A DNA stretch of 64,000 nucleotides from Eumeta japonica (Eukaryota; Arthropoda; Insecta; Lepidoptera; Psychidae). The notes beneath the pieces are model-generated. The model saw only the letters and a list, made by a program, of their open reading frames with translations. It was not told the origin of the DNA and ran no database searches. The stretch lies in assembly GCA_005406025.1 (NCBI GenBank), contig BGZK01001600.1:62001-126000 (forward strand). The letters are read 5' to 3'. Position 1 is the first letter of the stretch. Each line of letters begins with the position of its first letter. Positions 23,313-35,839 of the stretch are shown piece after piece. The position numbers and the translations under genes were made by a program.

Positions 23313-24309
23313 CAATATGGTAAGATTTTTCTTCCAACATAATGTATGAAGATTGTTATGGCTAATATCTTATATTAATAAACAAATTTAAAGGTAAGTA
23401 AGGTGAATAAATCTATTATATAACCTACCTAGATAATATGTATTTATTAGCAATAAATAATCATGTAAATCTACTTAGTGACTTTCAAACTTTAAACACA
23501 CAAGCGGTCAGACAGACACAGATACATACAGGAAAATGGACTTTCATCTTATAATGGATGTATCTATTATATCCATTCATGAACTAACAAGTCACACGGG
23601 TTGTAACCATAATGCTTTATACCATAAAACTTGTACAAATCGCACAAGTCGGACACTTATGAGATCTAACCACGCGGTATATGAAACGCATGGAATCGAC
23701 AGAATGTTAGACAATGTGACAGTCAGACGAATAGTATGCTATCTTTGCGATAATTCTGTAGTGTAAAGGACACTTAACTTCCTTCCATGGTGCACGAAGA
23801 AAAGACCGCAAAAAGAGGATAAGAATGATTATCAATACAAAAACGACAAAAGTTTATAAACACCAATCGCTTTCTATAATATTTACGGGGGTAATGAAAC
23901 ACTAATATTATTTCAAAACGTTTTTTAATACCATTTTTAGAATTTTTAATGGTGTGTTTTTTTTGCGCATTACAAATGTCATTGTACCATAAACAATAAT
24001 ATATTCTTAATAAATCAAAACCTTAAGTGAATCGTTTACTGTAAGTGAAACTTCACGCGTGAATCGCTTATTAGAGTATTTATGAGTTATTATTTCTAAG
24101 TATAAATAGGGTGAATGAATTTATTATTGTATTATTATTGTATTATTTTTTATTGTATTACTAAAAAATGTAATTCACTCTATTACATATCTGATATACA
24201 TCTTAACAGCTGTTAACGACGGAAAAAACAATTAAGTTACAATAAATAGTGACTTATTTTAAAAAAGGTCCTCTTATATATTTACCCAAATAAAACTTTG
24301 CACAAAACA
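23313..24309. other. No feature recognised; short TTATTATTG simple repeat
   Basis: AT-rich. A TTATTG-type simple repeat lies at about 24119-24165. The plus-strand frame 23536-23766 has no familiar motif. Confidence 0.45.
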
Positions 24310-24560
24310 TAAAACATGACGTCGGCCTGAACATACATTGTTTCGTCACGACCGCGCCATAAAGCATAAAAAAAACTGGAATTGCATGTCACCTCGTGTG
24401 AAATCTGCATTGTGCATTGTTTCAAAGCCGCTGCAGGCGCTCTGCAAGACAATAGTCGTTGTATTGCAATTGGACCACGCTATGCATTAACAATTCACTG
24501 CACATTAGAGTAGCTTGAAGGTAGTCCATTTCAAAGTCATTTACTTGAGTGGTGTAAAAA
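24310..24560. other. GC-richer patch, possible conserved noncoding element
   Basis: There is no repeat signature or coding frame. It contains CATGACGTCGGCC, a CRE-like TGACGTC, CGCGCCATAAAGC, GGAATTGCATGTCACC and a GCCGCTGCAGGCGC palindrome-like core (about 24429-24442). Binding-site-like density in a repeat-free stretch suggests an enhancer, as inference only. Confidence 0.25.
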
Positions 24561-26305
24561 AGAGCGAAGTTAATGATAAACGTTTAGAAACAGATTGATT
24601 TTTAATAATTTCTAAATGATTTTACTTAATTTTTTTAATCGAATTCTGGGTCAATTACGTTTGTCAGATAAAGCTAACGCTTAGTGCATATGTACATCTG
24701 ATTATAATATTGTTTGAAATAAAATTCGTTCCACTGACTACGCTACCGTCTTTCATACATAACATGATTTACACTGTGCTGAAGACCGAGCGGCCGAGCA
24801 CGATTTGCCGTGTTTGCCACACCTTGCCACCCAAAGTGAACATGAAACATCAATTATAGGCGGATGTATGATAGCTTGTGTAAGAGTATTTTCCTACAAC
24901 ATTAAACTCCGGCAGCAGCGGACGATTTTTTATGTTTGTGCACATAAAAATAGATAGTATCGATATTCAGATATATTTCAGCGAATATTTTAAGTGTTTT
25001 ACTGTGATTCCTAGTAGTTGTTTTCAAGATCTTTATATTGACTTCCGAATCAACCTTTCAGCTAAACCCATTCTCACGCAGCACTGTCTTATAATTTTAC
25101 ACAACGCTAATTCATAACAATCATGTCCAGAAACTTAAGTTAGCCCGATGATGCCACGAGTAAAACAAACGCTACCCGATGAACACGTTCGCTCTATCCA
25201 TTGTGACCTCAATCGTTGTTATCACATTATTAGTCTCGTAGTAATTAGCAATTGAATTACAACGGTATTTTATAACAAAAAAAGTATGACCGGATATCAC
25301 TGTACTTAAGACGCGAAAAGACGTTTTTAAGTGAAAAAAATTAACACTATTTTATTATCATGCATGTGGTGCACTAGCCGGCAAGAAAATACCTTTAATC
25401 TGTTTTGCGTTGTGTTATCGTACTGTGATCTGTGAAAGTCAAGTTACAACGTACTATGTCATCCGATCTAAAAATATGGCAATAAAAACATATCAAGTTT
25501 TAGTTTTGATTGACCATTTTGATAAGTTAATCGTTGACTATTGTTGAAAATAAATGATAGCGTTGACCATTTTCCAATTTTTTTCTTACAATAATTTTTA
25601 ATTAGTTGACAATGAAAATACGACAAAATTATAGTGTCAGGTTTCAATAGCGCCACTGATAAGGCTATTCCTTTCACTATCATTTTATATCATATTGAAG
25701 AGTTTGAACTTTAATTCTTCAACGCTAGATCGATAGAGTGTGGGTTGGTGATTTCCAAGCGCCGTCCTCGCCAATGTGTTGAAATCCGTGACCGGCAACT
25801 TAACTTTGCTGCAGAACTCATTTTTGTTTTAGTTTCATTACGACTTTACTCGTAAGATGCTCCTCGCATAATTAAATCCCGTCCATGTAGGTATATTACA
25901 CCAAGGTGTTATTACAATGTTAAGGGATTGTATTAGTACTTTGAATATTGTGTAATACTAGATAAACTTTAACACAACAATAATCTGTTTACATGCTCTC
26001 AAGACCGCAAGGCATCTAAATTGTTTGCTAATTAGCCCCTTACGTATTCAATGGTGAGCAAACCAAAACATCCTGTATAGTGACCAAAAATAATTAGTCT
26101 ACACTTCGCGCACATAACTTTTCTAAGCTAGTGTACAAAATTGAAGGTTTTTCTTTTACTAGTGCAATGTTTAATAGTGTCATAATGTTATGGATATTCC
26201 ATTTTCTGGTACGCTAAACAACAGATTTTTCATTGTGAACACAATATATGTGTATATTGTATTGTTGCCAATTTTCATCCAGATTATTTTCATTATTATT
26301 ATAAA
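24561..26305. other. No feature recognised
   Basis: AT-rich DNA. Open frames 24932-25117 (+) and 25468-25683 (-) show no known motif. Confidence 0.45.
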
Positions 26306-26465
26306 CTCACACCTATTTGCCAGAAGGGTAGGTAGATACTGCAAATTTCCACAAGTTACGATCTTTACACAGACACTGACGTCTGTCAATCTTTTCATGC
26401 AAGGTCCTCGGGTGCTTAAAATATGGCCTTTAGAAAATTCTCGATTCCATATCGATTTCTCTAAT
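26306..26465 (-). mobile_element. Tail of an RTE-like non-LTR element, antisense
   Basis: The minus-strand translation reads EFSKGHILSTRGPCMKRLTD, then VSVCVKIV and LPTLLANRCE. This is the same C-terminal region as at 11.0-11.47 kb (there EACMIRLMNVSEASEIW). The DNA just after it, CTTCTGGCAAATAGGTGTGA, matches CTTCTGGGAAATAGGTGTGA of the first copy. Only about the last 50 codons and the 3' edge remain. Confidence 0.75.
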
Positions 26466-28264
26466 AACTTCAAGGTTTGTCGATAAAATACCACGCATGT
26501 TAGTAGAAAGCTAAACACTTATTCCAGAACTTTCAGAATAGCACTTGACGAAGAATTTTTCTACGCCAACTATGAGCAAACATATGTTTAATATTTAGTA
26601 GGGTATTGTAGTATTATTCCCATTTACATTACAATTTTAATTCATATATAGAAATATATTCCAGTAATTTTACACAAATTTCGAATTCGATACAACTTTT
26701 TTTTTACTGTGCATTTATTAGTTTCTAAGATACAATTAAACTGACAGTGATATTATATATGACACAGTTTGCTATTAAGTGTATTCTATTAAACACGGTA
26801 GATATGTAAATAAACAGCATCGCATCATTTGTCTTAAGAAAAGAACATAATATTTCTATTTAATCTCTATTACTAATTTTCAAAAAGATTATTTGGTTCA
26901 TAAAATACGACATAAATAACTTAGTATGAAAAATCAAGCAACCTGTGTCATCAACGCTAGCTGATTTCGCACACGCTTTACCAACAATTCGTAACTAAAA
27001 ACTAAGTGTACCCAGAAGGTCCGCTCCTGCAAGTACTCGATTTTCATTACTTATTCTCTGCCGTGCTCTTAGGGCTGGTGGTTCTGACTTTATAGAAGCA
27101 TATTTTAAAATGTATTTTTTAATGAAACATTATTTTACATTATTATAAGATAAATAATCTGACATTTAGTGTATATTCATTAATAAATATTTGTTATATA
27201 AAAAAATTACCATACATATTCGTGGTAAAAAAAGTATTTTTAACAATTGCGGGACTAGCAAAAGGCTTGATTATTCTATTTTAGGCTATAACAAGATCTC
27301 ATTATTCAATAAAGTTTCTTGCAATAGACAACTGGTTAAGCATAGAAAAGGACAGGTTTTGTGCTTGTTAAAAAAAACCGAAAATTTGACAGTTTACTTA
27401 TTTTGTTTTAATAAATTTGCGTAACTAACTCTCTATTAATTCAACAAACTGTACCAAAACGTCTTGTGGTATCATTAATTTCTAGAGCAGATCTAATATA
27501 TATTAAGCGGTAAAGGATTGAACTCTTTAGGAAATATTTGGAAAATACAAGGAAAATATTTGGTAAAAAATTGATTGTAGACCCTTGGAATCAACATTAT
27601 AACACATTTCAAAAGTTTTGGAAATATTCGTCTACTTTTTGTTTGTCTTTTTCTTTATACGTGCATTATGTGAAAATAGCTAAAGGGATGTAAATATGTA
27701 CTTTAATAATGAGCAAAGGAAATCTCACACAAGTTTATGAGCTATTGAAATTATCTAATTTTATATTCAAGGGATAAAAAGGACGGTTGCAAATTGTATG
27801 GAGCCTTCTTAAATCCTTGAAATGATTGAATGTTAAAGGCTTGAAAATGATTAATCATGTTCAGTCAGAGCTTTTCTAAATAAATAATATTTTTATTTAG
27901 AAGGGTAGACGGATTATGATTTTTGGAACACTCTGTATAAAGTAATTTCTAATCCGTATCCTTTGTATCCAAAGAAAATTTCTTATATTATTATGTAGTA
28001 TGGTATAGCTTAGATTATTATTAAATTGCCTATTTTATAAAAAAACAAGCTCATATATTAAAGTGTGCAACGATAATATTTTAACGTACCGAATTTAAAT
28101 ATCTCTGTATTTGAAATTTTTTACTAATTTTTTTTAATTTTACATGTTTATGTAAACAGTAAATAAAATACAAATTCCATTTTTAAAAAGGCGTTCTCAT
28201 ACGAAGCAAATTTTGCTACCCTCTTATTTGCAGTCATTTTGTCGTTGAATTACATAGTATTCTA
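26466..28264. other. No feature recognised
   Basis: Strongly AT-rich DNA. The frame 27191-27424 (+) is lysine- and asparagine-rich, as expected from base composition, and has no domain. Confidence 0.5.
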
Positions 28265-28400
28265 GGTATAGTTTACGCGCGTAAACCGACATTACACTCG
28301 TTTGAGACAATCGGGATTGTTCTATTTGATTTAACGACGCGCGTGCACCATCATTTAGCGCGCTGTGAATAGAGCGGACCATCTGTGTCTATTTATTTTG
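28265..28400. other. GC-richer island with a 16-bp perfect palindrome
   Basis: GTTTACGCGCGTAAAC at 28271-28286 is its own reverse complement and holds two head-to-head GTTTAC/GTAAAC cores of the forkhead (FoxO-like) type. AACGACGCGCGTGCACCATC and GCGCGCTGTGAATAGAGCGG follow. No frame or repeat end is present. A transcription-factor binding cluster is the likeliest reading, as inference. Confidence 0.3.
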
Positions 28401-29089
28401 TGGCATAACTAAGTCGTATGCATGTCAATGTCTTATGATGTCAAATCACAAGAAAAATGCTGTTCATAGGTACTAAGATTCATGTTATTTATCATCGTAT
28501 AGTATCCACACTGATGGTACACTAACACCATATTGAAATGCTTACTGGCAGTAAATAAACTCATCATTCCCTATACGTTACGAGATTTTTAGTAAGCGTA
28601 ATGCGCTTGTATTTTTGCATCGTGTTGGGTTAGGAGTGAAGTAAAGCTGAAATCGAGTTAAATCGGGCATCGGAAAAAGGTTAACTGTGGAGAGAATATT
28701 AGTAACATTGTATTTGCATATGTGAATAAATTATACAGATTAATTCATTAATTTTAAATAACAAAAGGTACTTATTTTCTTCGTTATCTTTATTGCTAGT
28801 TTTAATATGCTTATTAGAATATGACACTTTGTAACGGAGAGAAGTGAAGAGAAATTCATTTAAATATAGTGTGTGCAATCAAAATTCAGGCATTTTAAAA
28901 ATTATTTATATCTCTCAATATTGCTTCTCAAGACTTCCTGTACCCCTATTTAAAACGATCGTCAGAGGGAGGACAATTTCAAAAAGACTTTATTTTTCTG
29001 TAAATCGTCTTCCCGATAATTTAATTTTATTTAGTGCACGCACCTAGATATACCCTCAAACTTAGCGTACACACATTCGGCTCGTCCGC
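28401..29089. other. No feature recognised
   Basis: AT-rich DNA between two GC-richer islands. The plus frame 28844-29047 has no recognisable motif. Confidence 0.45.
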
Positions 29090-29420
29090 TCGACTACAAA
29101 TATTTACAACAATAAAAGCAGTGTTCAGCTCAACAATAACACGTAATTCGACAGCGAGTGCCCGGTACACTAATAGCGCGGGCCGGCCCTCGTAAAAATG
29201 ACAAACGAGCGGGCATTACACACGCCACGCGCGCCCTGCATTATTCATTTCGACCGCCCAACTTTGAATTCGTGGTAGGTTCTTGCCGAAGCCGCGCCGG
29301 AGTGCGGCTTCATTTTAAAAAGCTCCGCCATCCAGCGTTTAGGGCGCCTGAACGGGCTGCGCTTTTATCCGAGTTACGTAAGCTCGAAAATTTTAAGATT
29401 CATAAGTACGGTTAGGGATT
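29090..29420. other. GC-rich island, possible conserved noncoding element
   Basis: High GC and CpG content with no repeat end (GCGCGGGCCGGCCCTCG, GCCACGCGCGCCCTGC, GAAGCCGCGCCGGAGTGCGG). The plus frame 29158-29415 is open for 85 codons but reads like low-information arginine/alanine-rich sequence, as GC-rich DNA often does. It contains CTCGTAAAAATGA and, after a 12-bp gap, CATTACAC (29189-29221). The same pair recurs at 33764-33795. Confidence 0.35.
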
Positions 29421-29879
29421 GAATAATTAATTCGCAACTTAATAACTCTTAGTTCCTATAAAATATTTTAATAACTTTATTATGCTTGTTGCTGACTGGT
29501 GAATCCATTAACACCGTGCTTATAGACATAATTCGAATCCCCGTCTCTATTCCTATACTGACGATTTCTATCCTCTTTAAGAATGTTTTTATACAACCTA
29601 CTTAAACTTGTACCTACTAAAGGTTACTTACTCCTCTTCACTGGATGTTATGCATAATGATAGCGAATAAAAAAAAGGTGAAGGTATGTACAGAATAAAA
29701 AATAGATAGTCTAAGACCATCTAAAAATAATTCCGCGTCGAGTTGTCGAATTCCGATTCCTATAAATTTGGCAAGTTTTAACCTTTGCCTGGAAAAATAA
29801 AAAAAAAAGTTTTCATTGCACGTGTTTATATTATCACGTTTTTTCACCCCATTGTTAATAAATATCTTATCGTAATATC
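29421..29879. other. No feature recognised
   Basis: AT-rich DNA just downstream of the SINE's 3' end; no signal found. Confidence 0.45.
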
Positions 29880-30123
29880 TTTATTTCAGATTGACCAAAA
29901 GCTGGGTCTGTAGTCTCCACACCTTTGGTACGGCTGACGGGTCGCTTACGACCATTTGCCCCATCGAGATGACAATTTCCGACACAGATGGCTAAATATA
30001 CCCAAATTGAATGGTTTAATATGACTAAGGATGAAAACTCATTGATCGGTTCGCCTGTGGTCAGGACCAAATCCAGTACCATTTAGTCACAAGGCGACGC
30101 TCTTCACCACTAAGCTACCGAGC
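29880..30123 (-). mobile_element. tRNA-derived SINE, antisense
   Basis: On the minus strand the element starts GCTCGGTAGCTTAGTGGTGA. TAGCTTAGTGG (30117-30107) is a perfect pol III A box. About 40 bases on, GGTCCTGACC (30068-30059) stands where a B box (GGTTCGANNCC) is expected. The body includes GATCAATGAGTTTTC, shared with the SINE at 43.4 kb, and ends around ATCTGAAATAAAG. The open 71-codon frame across it is incidental. It is a dead insertion; the internal promoter may be weak. Confidence 0.75.
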
Positions 30124-30472
30124 ATATATGTACATAAATTAAATTTATTATTATATTTAGGGGCTGGTAGCATAATCCCCTCACGCTGGATCTGAGGGTG
30201 ATTCGTGTCATCACTAATCCGATGACATCTTCAGGGATCGACGTTTTAGCGTACTGGTACTGTGGCACAGAGCGAGTGGTTACGCGGTCACATTATAAAA
30301 TATTGACGTAAGTAAAAACGCCTTGTCCAATTCGGCCATCGTCATAATACCGATTATATCCTCTTCGAAGGCAACTCTTAAAATCACTAAGCCACTAAGA
30401 GCCTTATTTTATGTATAAAGTTTATATTTATCTGTTTATAGTTGAATATAAAAAAATGTAATTTACTTTATA
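30124..30472. other. Unassigned mid-GC sequence
   Basis: The stretch 30150-30410 (GGGGCTGGTAGCATAATCCC, GCACAGAGCGAGTGGTTACG) is less AT-rich than its surroundings and has no coding frame. It may be part of an older retroelement next to the SINE. I could not identify it. Confidence 0.35.
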
Positions 30473-30670
30473 CTAGCTTTTGCCTGCGTCTTCGCCCGCG
30501 TAGATTTAAAATAAATATTCTTGTGCTGAAGACTTTATTTATCTTCAATTCTTCTTTATCTGTTTTATATTTACGCTAAAAGCTTATAAAATTATTTGAT
30601 TTAATATAGTATTAGGTATTATTATGTACATTTATTTTTTTAGTGATTATCTTAACATCGTGTCTATATA
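30473..30670 (-). mobile_element. Helitron 3' end
   Basis: The plus strand reads A, then CTAGCTTTTGCCTGCG and TCTTCGCCCGCG. On the minus strand this is the terminus CTAG-T with the hairpin CGCGGGCGAAGACGCAGGC before it, the commonest Helitron end in Lepidoptera. The 5' end is not recognisable; AT-rich sequence follows and the right limit is arbitrary. Confidence 0.6.
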
Positions 30671-31154
30671 AAGTAACAGGATTTCAATCGATCTGTTCTA
30701 TTATTTTCATCTACATAAATAATATTTATCAGCTCAACTCCTGCACAAAATCATTATTTTTATTGTAATGCAATTGAATTTTTGAATAAAAAATGATTTT
30801 TAGAAAAGCTTTCTTTTTATTAGTAATTTTATTTTAATCTTAATCTGTGCATTAAAGGTAATTCTTCATTATTACAAGATATATTTAATCTATACTTTCG
30901 TTGTGATTGAATGGTGCGTGTCTTTTTGTTAAAAATATTTCTTTTTAGGGTTCATGCATTTTTATTTGTCATTATTTTTTTTACAGTTTCTAAGTAGCTA
31001 ATTTTATTAATTTAACGTATTATCCACGTATGTGGGGACTCCATACTTGTTTACTTTTTAGCGTTGTTACATTTTTATTATTTGTTGCTATAGCAGCCAT
31101 GGTAATACATTATCTATGAACATTTCAAGTGTTATTCAATTCAGTTCAATTAAA

Positions 31155-31262
31155 GATAGCCCTGTGACAGGTGGACGGACAAACACGAAGGGACTGATAA
31201 TGGAGCCGTAATAAAAGGTCCAATCGACAGTTACCTTTTCGGGTAAAGGAACCTAAAAAATA
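31155..31262 (+). repeat. Degenerate copy of the GGTTCCG-type repeat tail
   Basis: CCCTGTGACAGGTGGACGG at about 31160 and the ending TTTTCGGGTAAAGGAACCTA, then AAAAA, parallel the tail at 23.1-23.3 kb (GGGCGGACGGAC and CGGAACCCTAA). The hairpin arms have decayed. Confidence 0.45.
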
Positions 31263-33715
31263 TTTTGTGCTTTAGACTTTTAAGACAAGTTTGTCGAGAT
31301 GGATCACAACTTAGAATTAAGGGATTCAAGACTAGTGCTGTTGTTGAGTACTAAAAACGAATATAATAATAAATTCTAAAATTGACCTAGTAGCTTCCTT
31401 TGAAGTTATAAATTTAAAGTACTAGGTCAGGTTTAGCAGGCGCCAAATTATGTAGTATCTTATAATTGTGTGATGGTCCCTGGATTGCAAGGACTCTGTT
31501 TAGGTAAATTGAAATTATGATGAGGATTTAATTTTGATGCTATGGATATGCATAATGAAAGTAACGTCTACAATACAGTCGAGGTTGCTTAATACAACGT
31601 CTTTGACTCAGAAGAATGTTACGCGAATTTTATTTCACCGAATCTCTTGGTCCAAAGTGACTATATAATCGGCTATGGAGAGTCCGCGAGCCTTTTGGCC
31701 TATCCCACGGGGATAGCCTGCGGCGGGCTCGGAGCATGGCCGGAGCTATATAATTTTATAGGGGGTTAGGAGGGAATAATATTTCAGACCGTTACAAGAT
31801 CTATTGGTTAGTACAAAATAGTTGCAACCTCAGTAACATATTAATTCGGAATGATATTGAATATATTGTTTCAAAGGCAACTACGGAAAATTAAAAAACC
31901 TAAATGATAAAAAGAAATAAGTTTAAAATAATAGTGGTTAATTATCAATATAATAAACATAAACATGTAAATAATATACCTAATTAAACATAAACAATAA
32001 AATAAAATACTTAGTAATATCGCATGTATCTTTGTCATGCGTTTATGACAATTTCCGCCCGTCTGGATGCGTTGAGAATAAGTAGATTTTGTCTTCCTTT
32101 ATTACAATATTTCGCTATTCCCTCACATTGACAGGCGTCAAGTTCAGGAAAACAACTGTTGGTTCTAGTAGATCCAAAGAAGAACTATGAGGTTCACGTC
32201 AGATGATCTCGATGACTTCTTTCTTCTTTTATATCAGATGTTAATCATCTCAATTCTGAGGTAATTATCATCTCACTATATTATCTTTCCGCAATTTTTT
32301 CATTTGAGATTGAGTAGCTTGGATTATTACACTACACCACTACTTTTACTAATTCTATATTGAGCATAGTTAATTACTGGTCTAATTTATTTCGTCTAAG
32401 TTCTATCTAAATTTAATAATGCGATCAATGTATCTATTAACTAGAGTAGATTAAAATGAAGTAAGTTTGTTTACCAGGGTAGCGTTTTTTTTATAACAAC
32501 TAATTAATCTTTTGAAGTTTTATGTCTTGTGAGCTTAGTTGAAAACCTAAAGCTATTTATTGAATATTTAATGCTACTCTCGTCTTGGGTGGTAATGTAG
32601 GTTTACTTTCTTGCCCACCATTTTGAACTTTTTATGAGTAGAAGGTAAATATTTAAATTTCTTTCCTGGAGAGAGTATTTCTGAAAAAGCATAACGAATC
32701 AGACCTTTCAGTAAACGAATAATTTTAATTCTTAAGTACTTATACGAAAGAAAATATTTTCTTCTAAAGGTTTTAACATTGTAGTAGAGTTTATTTACGA
32801 TAAAAACTAAAACTAAGAGCCTAAAAGCTAAAACAAAAGGTTAAAATCTAAGACTGAAAAAAAATTTTGTATCCTTGAACCGCTCTACGACCTCCTTTGG
32901 CTTTGGAAATAGCTTTGAAAGTAGTACTCATTTCTGTGTAAATAGAAAAAATTTCGAATACTGAATTGTAGAGACTTGCGCTATTATATACACACAGTCG
33001 ATTGCTCTTGATTTTTTTGCTGAAGCTTTGGAGTATAATCGGATGATCTAAAATTCTTGATGTTTTCCCACTACAAGACATGAATTTTTACATTAGAAAT
33101 GTGAATAATGTTATCAACTACTAGAGAAATATTTTAATATCACTAATAAAATTTATTATTCCTCAAACCGATCGGCACTAAACGTAAGGTAGTTCTTTTC
33201 AAACATTCTCAATCGAGTATTCCATTTTGATCACACTGTCATTGGGACATAATGAGTATTATGAAATAAATCAGTTTTCATTTCTGTTACGATTTCTTTG
33301 TAAGACTCCCTTACCGAAAGCACTTGCAAAAATTGTTTTGTACAAATCAATTCGGAATCGAATACAAACAAATCGTACAAAAAACAAATTCGAACACAAA
33401 CAAAACGACGTTTAGAGTTGTTGGGGAGCGGTTTGATTTGGATACCTAAATTGCGAAGTATATTTGTGGAGAGTGAAATGAATTTTGACTTATTTGATTT
33501 GAGTTTGGACGCGTGGGATTACCTTGACACATTAGTAAATAATAAAAAAAGCGACTTTTTAACGTATGGATTTGTTGATAATTTTCTTATCATTTAATTC
33601 ATTAGATCAGTACAAATATGTTGTATTTCTTATGGGATTTAGCTTTGAATTGTATGAATATATAGAAATTATCTGTTCAATTTTCAATCAAGGAACAAAC
33701 AAGTAGGATATCAGT
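31263..33715. other. No gene recognised; mid-GC patch at 31.58-31.78 kb
   Basis: The patch has a hairpin-like GGCCTATCCCACGGGGATAG, then CC (about 31699-31720), and GCGGCGGGCTCGGAGC; probably transposon-derived but unnamed. The frames 32848-33081 (-) and 33227-33415 (+) have no recognisable motif. Confidence 0.4.
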
Positions 33716-33900
33716 CGTTTTCTACGGGATCATCCAGGATTACCTGTTAGCGGACCGGGGACGCTCGTAAAAATGATGTATGGCCGCCATTACACGGTCC
33801 AGTGTGCTGTGTTATGGTTGTGTTGGGTAGTCCTTATTTTGTGACTGTTCTAATTTTAACTGCCCAGAATTTTTATCAGTGCCCGGGCGCATGTCGTGTC
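33716..33900. other. GC-richer island sharing a motif pair with 29.2 kb
   Basis: GCGGACCGGGGACG precedes CTCGTAAAAATGA and, 11 bp later, CATTACAC (33764-33795). The island at 29.2 kb has the same pair with a 12-bp gap and a similar GGCCGG-type lead-in. There is no coding frame or transposon end. TTTTTACGAG on the other strand contains a TTTTACGA core of the Abdominal-B/Caudal kind. Possibly a regulatory module, as inference. Confidence 0.35.
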
Positions 33901-34609
33901 ATTGTCAGTTTTTTTTTTCTATTCCGCGTTATTCGCTTTTTGCATACTCAAATGAATTAAACACTTATTGATAGGTTTGTCAGACATCGTCGTAAAATAT
34001 TAGAATCATTGTGTCATAATAGAAAGTCAAATTCAAACTGACTTTATTTCAAAAATTATAAAATAACACTTGAAATACGTCATATTTTTTTTGCAAATTT
34101 ACACTTTACCACTCGTTCAAAAGGCAATTTACCTTTAAGAAGAACGAGGAAAAAACTTAAAAGTAGCTGTTTTCTAATTTCATCATGCATGTTTATCCAA
34201 AACAAATACAAATCCATTGATGAACTAAACAACTTGGCAAAAAAATCGAGCCGCTTATGCCTATGAATATTTGTCTTCTTAATATTCACTAATTGTGTAA
34301 TATCCTTCTATACTAAGTGATTCTTTAATAATACTCTTCAACGTATACAAAGGTAAACCTTGTATAACCACAGGACCATATTGAACATGCTCAAATAGAG
34401 CCCCCTAAATGAATTTGTGACTTTGCACAGGCGACTAAAATGTAAACATAGTATATTTTCATTTCTGGTATTCAGTGTAAGGCAATAACTGTTCTTTTAA
34501 ACATTTCTATTTTTTTATTTACACATAATGAATTTTCATAATGAATTTTCATAATGAATTGTAATGCCAAAGTTAAAATTTCAATTTCCTTAACTTACTT
34601 TTGAGAGAC
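33901..34609. other. No feature recognised except a 13-bp tandem repeat
   Basis: AT-rich. CATAATGAATTTT is repeated from 34524, 34537 and 34550 (the last unit incomplete), a minisatellite-like triplication. Confidence 0.55.
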
Positions 34610-34745
34610 ACACCGGGTCCAAGCTAATAAATCGCGTTTACGGTACGGTTCTGCAACACGAAAATCCTATGAACATCCGCGGCATGTCTCCAGAGCAAGA
34701 TGTCATACGACTGTCACAAGACGTCATTAGGCTATGGAAACAGCC
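34610..34745. other. GC-richer patch, possible conserved noncoding element
   Basis: It has no repeat signature. Content includes CACACCGGGTCCAAGC, TAATAAATCGCGTTTACGG and ACATCCGCGGCATGTC. No frame with protein similarity. Confidence 0.25.
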
Positions 34746-34904
34746 AAAATAAACTAATCTATCTCTTTCCATGTCTGATAAATTTTGTATTTTTTTTTAA
34801 TTGCATTGGTGGATTCTTTGAGGATCCGATTGAAGCCTGTTATTTAAACTAATTCCAAAGAATACGATAGTATTAACGAACTCCAATTCTTTATTACGTA
34901 CTGA

Positions 34905-35520
34905 AGTAGTTTCAGATCCATATCTTACATTTGGAAGTGAGAAATTTATACGTTTTATTACTAAGTAGGTTACTTGCAGTAATTTTTTTCTCTATCTTAG
35001 AAATAGCATTATTCAAATAACCATAGGTTGTTTGTTGTCTTTTAACTTTAAATAACAAGGAAGTACAATCTGCAAAAAGTACTATCTCCTGAAGGAAGCT
35101 AGATAAGTCATTCATTTAGACTAAAAAGATAAAGAGACCAAGAATTAATCACTGCAGAAACATTCACGGAGACTACAGAATCAGATGATCTCATGTCATT
35201 GACATCAAACCTCTGAATTATGTTACTCAAAGACGATTTCAAAAGGCCGAGTGCCCGCCTGTTCTCCACATTGACGTAATTTCCCAATCAGAATTTCACG
35301 ATAAACATAATCGAATGTCATGGAGAGATCACAAAATACGCCAATGGCTCTCACGAATCCTCCTAGGCTCAAATAATATGTTGCACAAGCTCAATACTAG
35401 TACCCATTGTTAAACTTCCCCTAGAAAAACCGAACTTTTTATTAAATATTGATTTATAAGTTTAAAAATTGCTAACGGACTTAGGATTATTTTTTCGAAA
35501 CTTTTTTTGGATGTGTTTAG
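34905..35520 (-). mobile_element. Reverse-transcriptase pseudogene, Jockey/CR1-type non-LTR
   Basis: Read on the minus strand, the domain runs from a FEKIIL-like block (about 35,500) through LVQHII (about 35,390) and FVISP / FDYVYREILIGKLRQ in another frame (about 35,340-35,285). It continues with RALGLLKSSLSNIIQRFDVN, then DMRSS (about 35,260-35,185), and MNDLSSFLQEIVLFADCTSL, then LFKVKRQQTT. This is the order of fingers and palm of a non-LTR reverse transcriptase. The catalytic FADD box reads FADC (Cys codon at 35067-35065). The GVPQGS block is destroyed between 35,190 and 35,120. Frame changes and stops throughout; it is inactive and truncated at both ends. Confidence 0.85.
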
Positions 35521-35839
35521 CAAATGGCAAATTAAATAAATAAAAAATGTACATCAACAAATATGCAGTTTTTGTTACATATCGTATTTATGTACATGTT
35601 TATTTTACTGCATAATATAAATGGACGTATTTTATTTGGTATAAATAATTTTAAAAATATTTATATAAGTTGCGAATGCATTTTCCATCGCAAATGCATC
35701 TTCATCTCTTGCAATTTCCTAACAGAAATTTTATAGACACGTGTATGTATAAATTCCTACCGACTATAGATAGACGAAAATAGCAAAGACGAATATTTTG
35801 TAATAATTTCTTTGACTAAAAGAATTTAAGCGGTGTAAT
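35521..35839. other. No feature recognised
   Basis: AT-rich spacer; GCGAATGCATTTTCCATCGC and AAATGCATC form a weak inverted pair near 35672-35700. Confidence 0.45.

Noticed and set aside
29158..29415. Arginine/alanine-rich 85-codon frame in a GC island
   Set aside because: GC-rich DNA has few stops, and the residue pattern reflects composition, not a domain.
34524..34562. 13-bp triplication as a CRISPR or centromeric repeat
   Set aside because: Only three short units; an ordinary replication slippage product.
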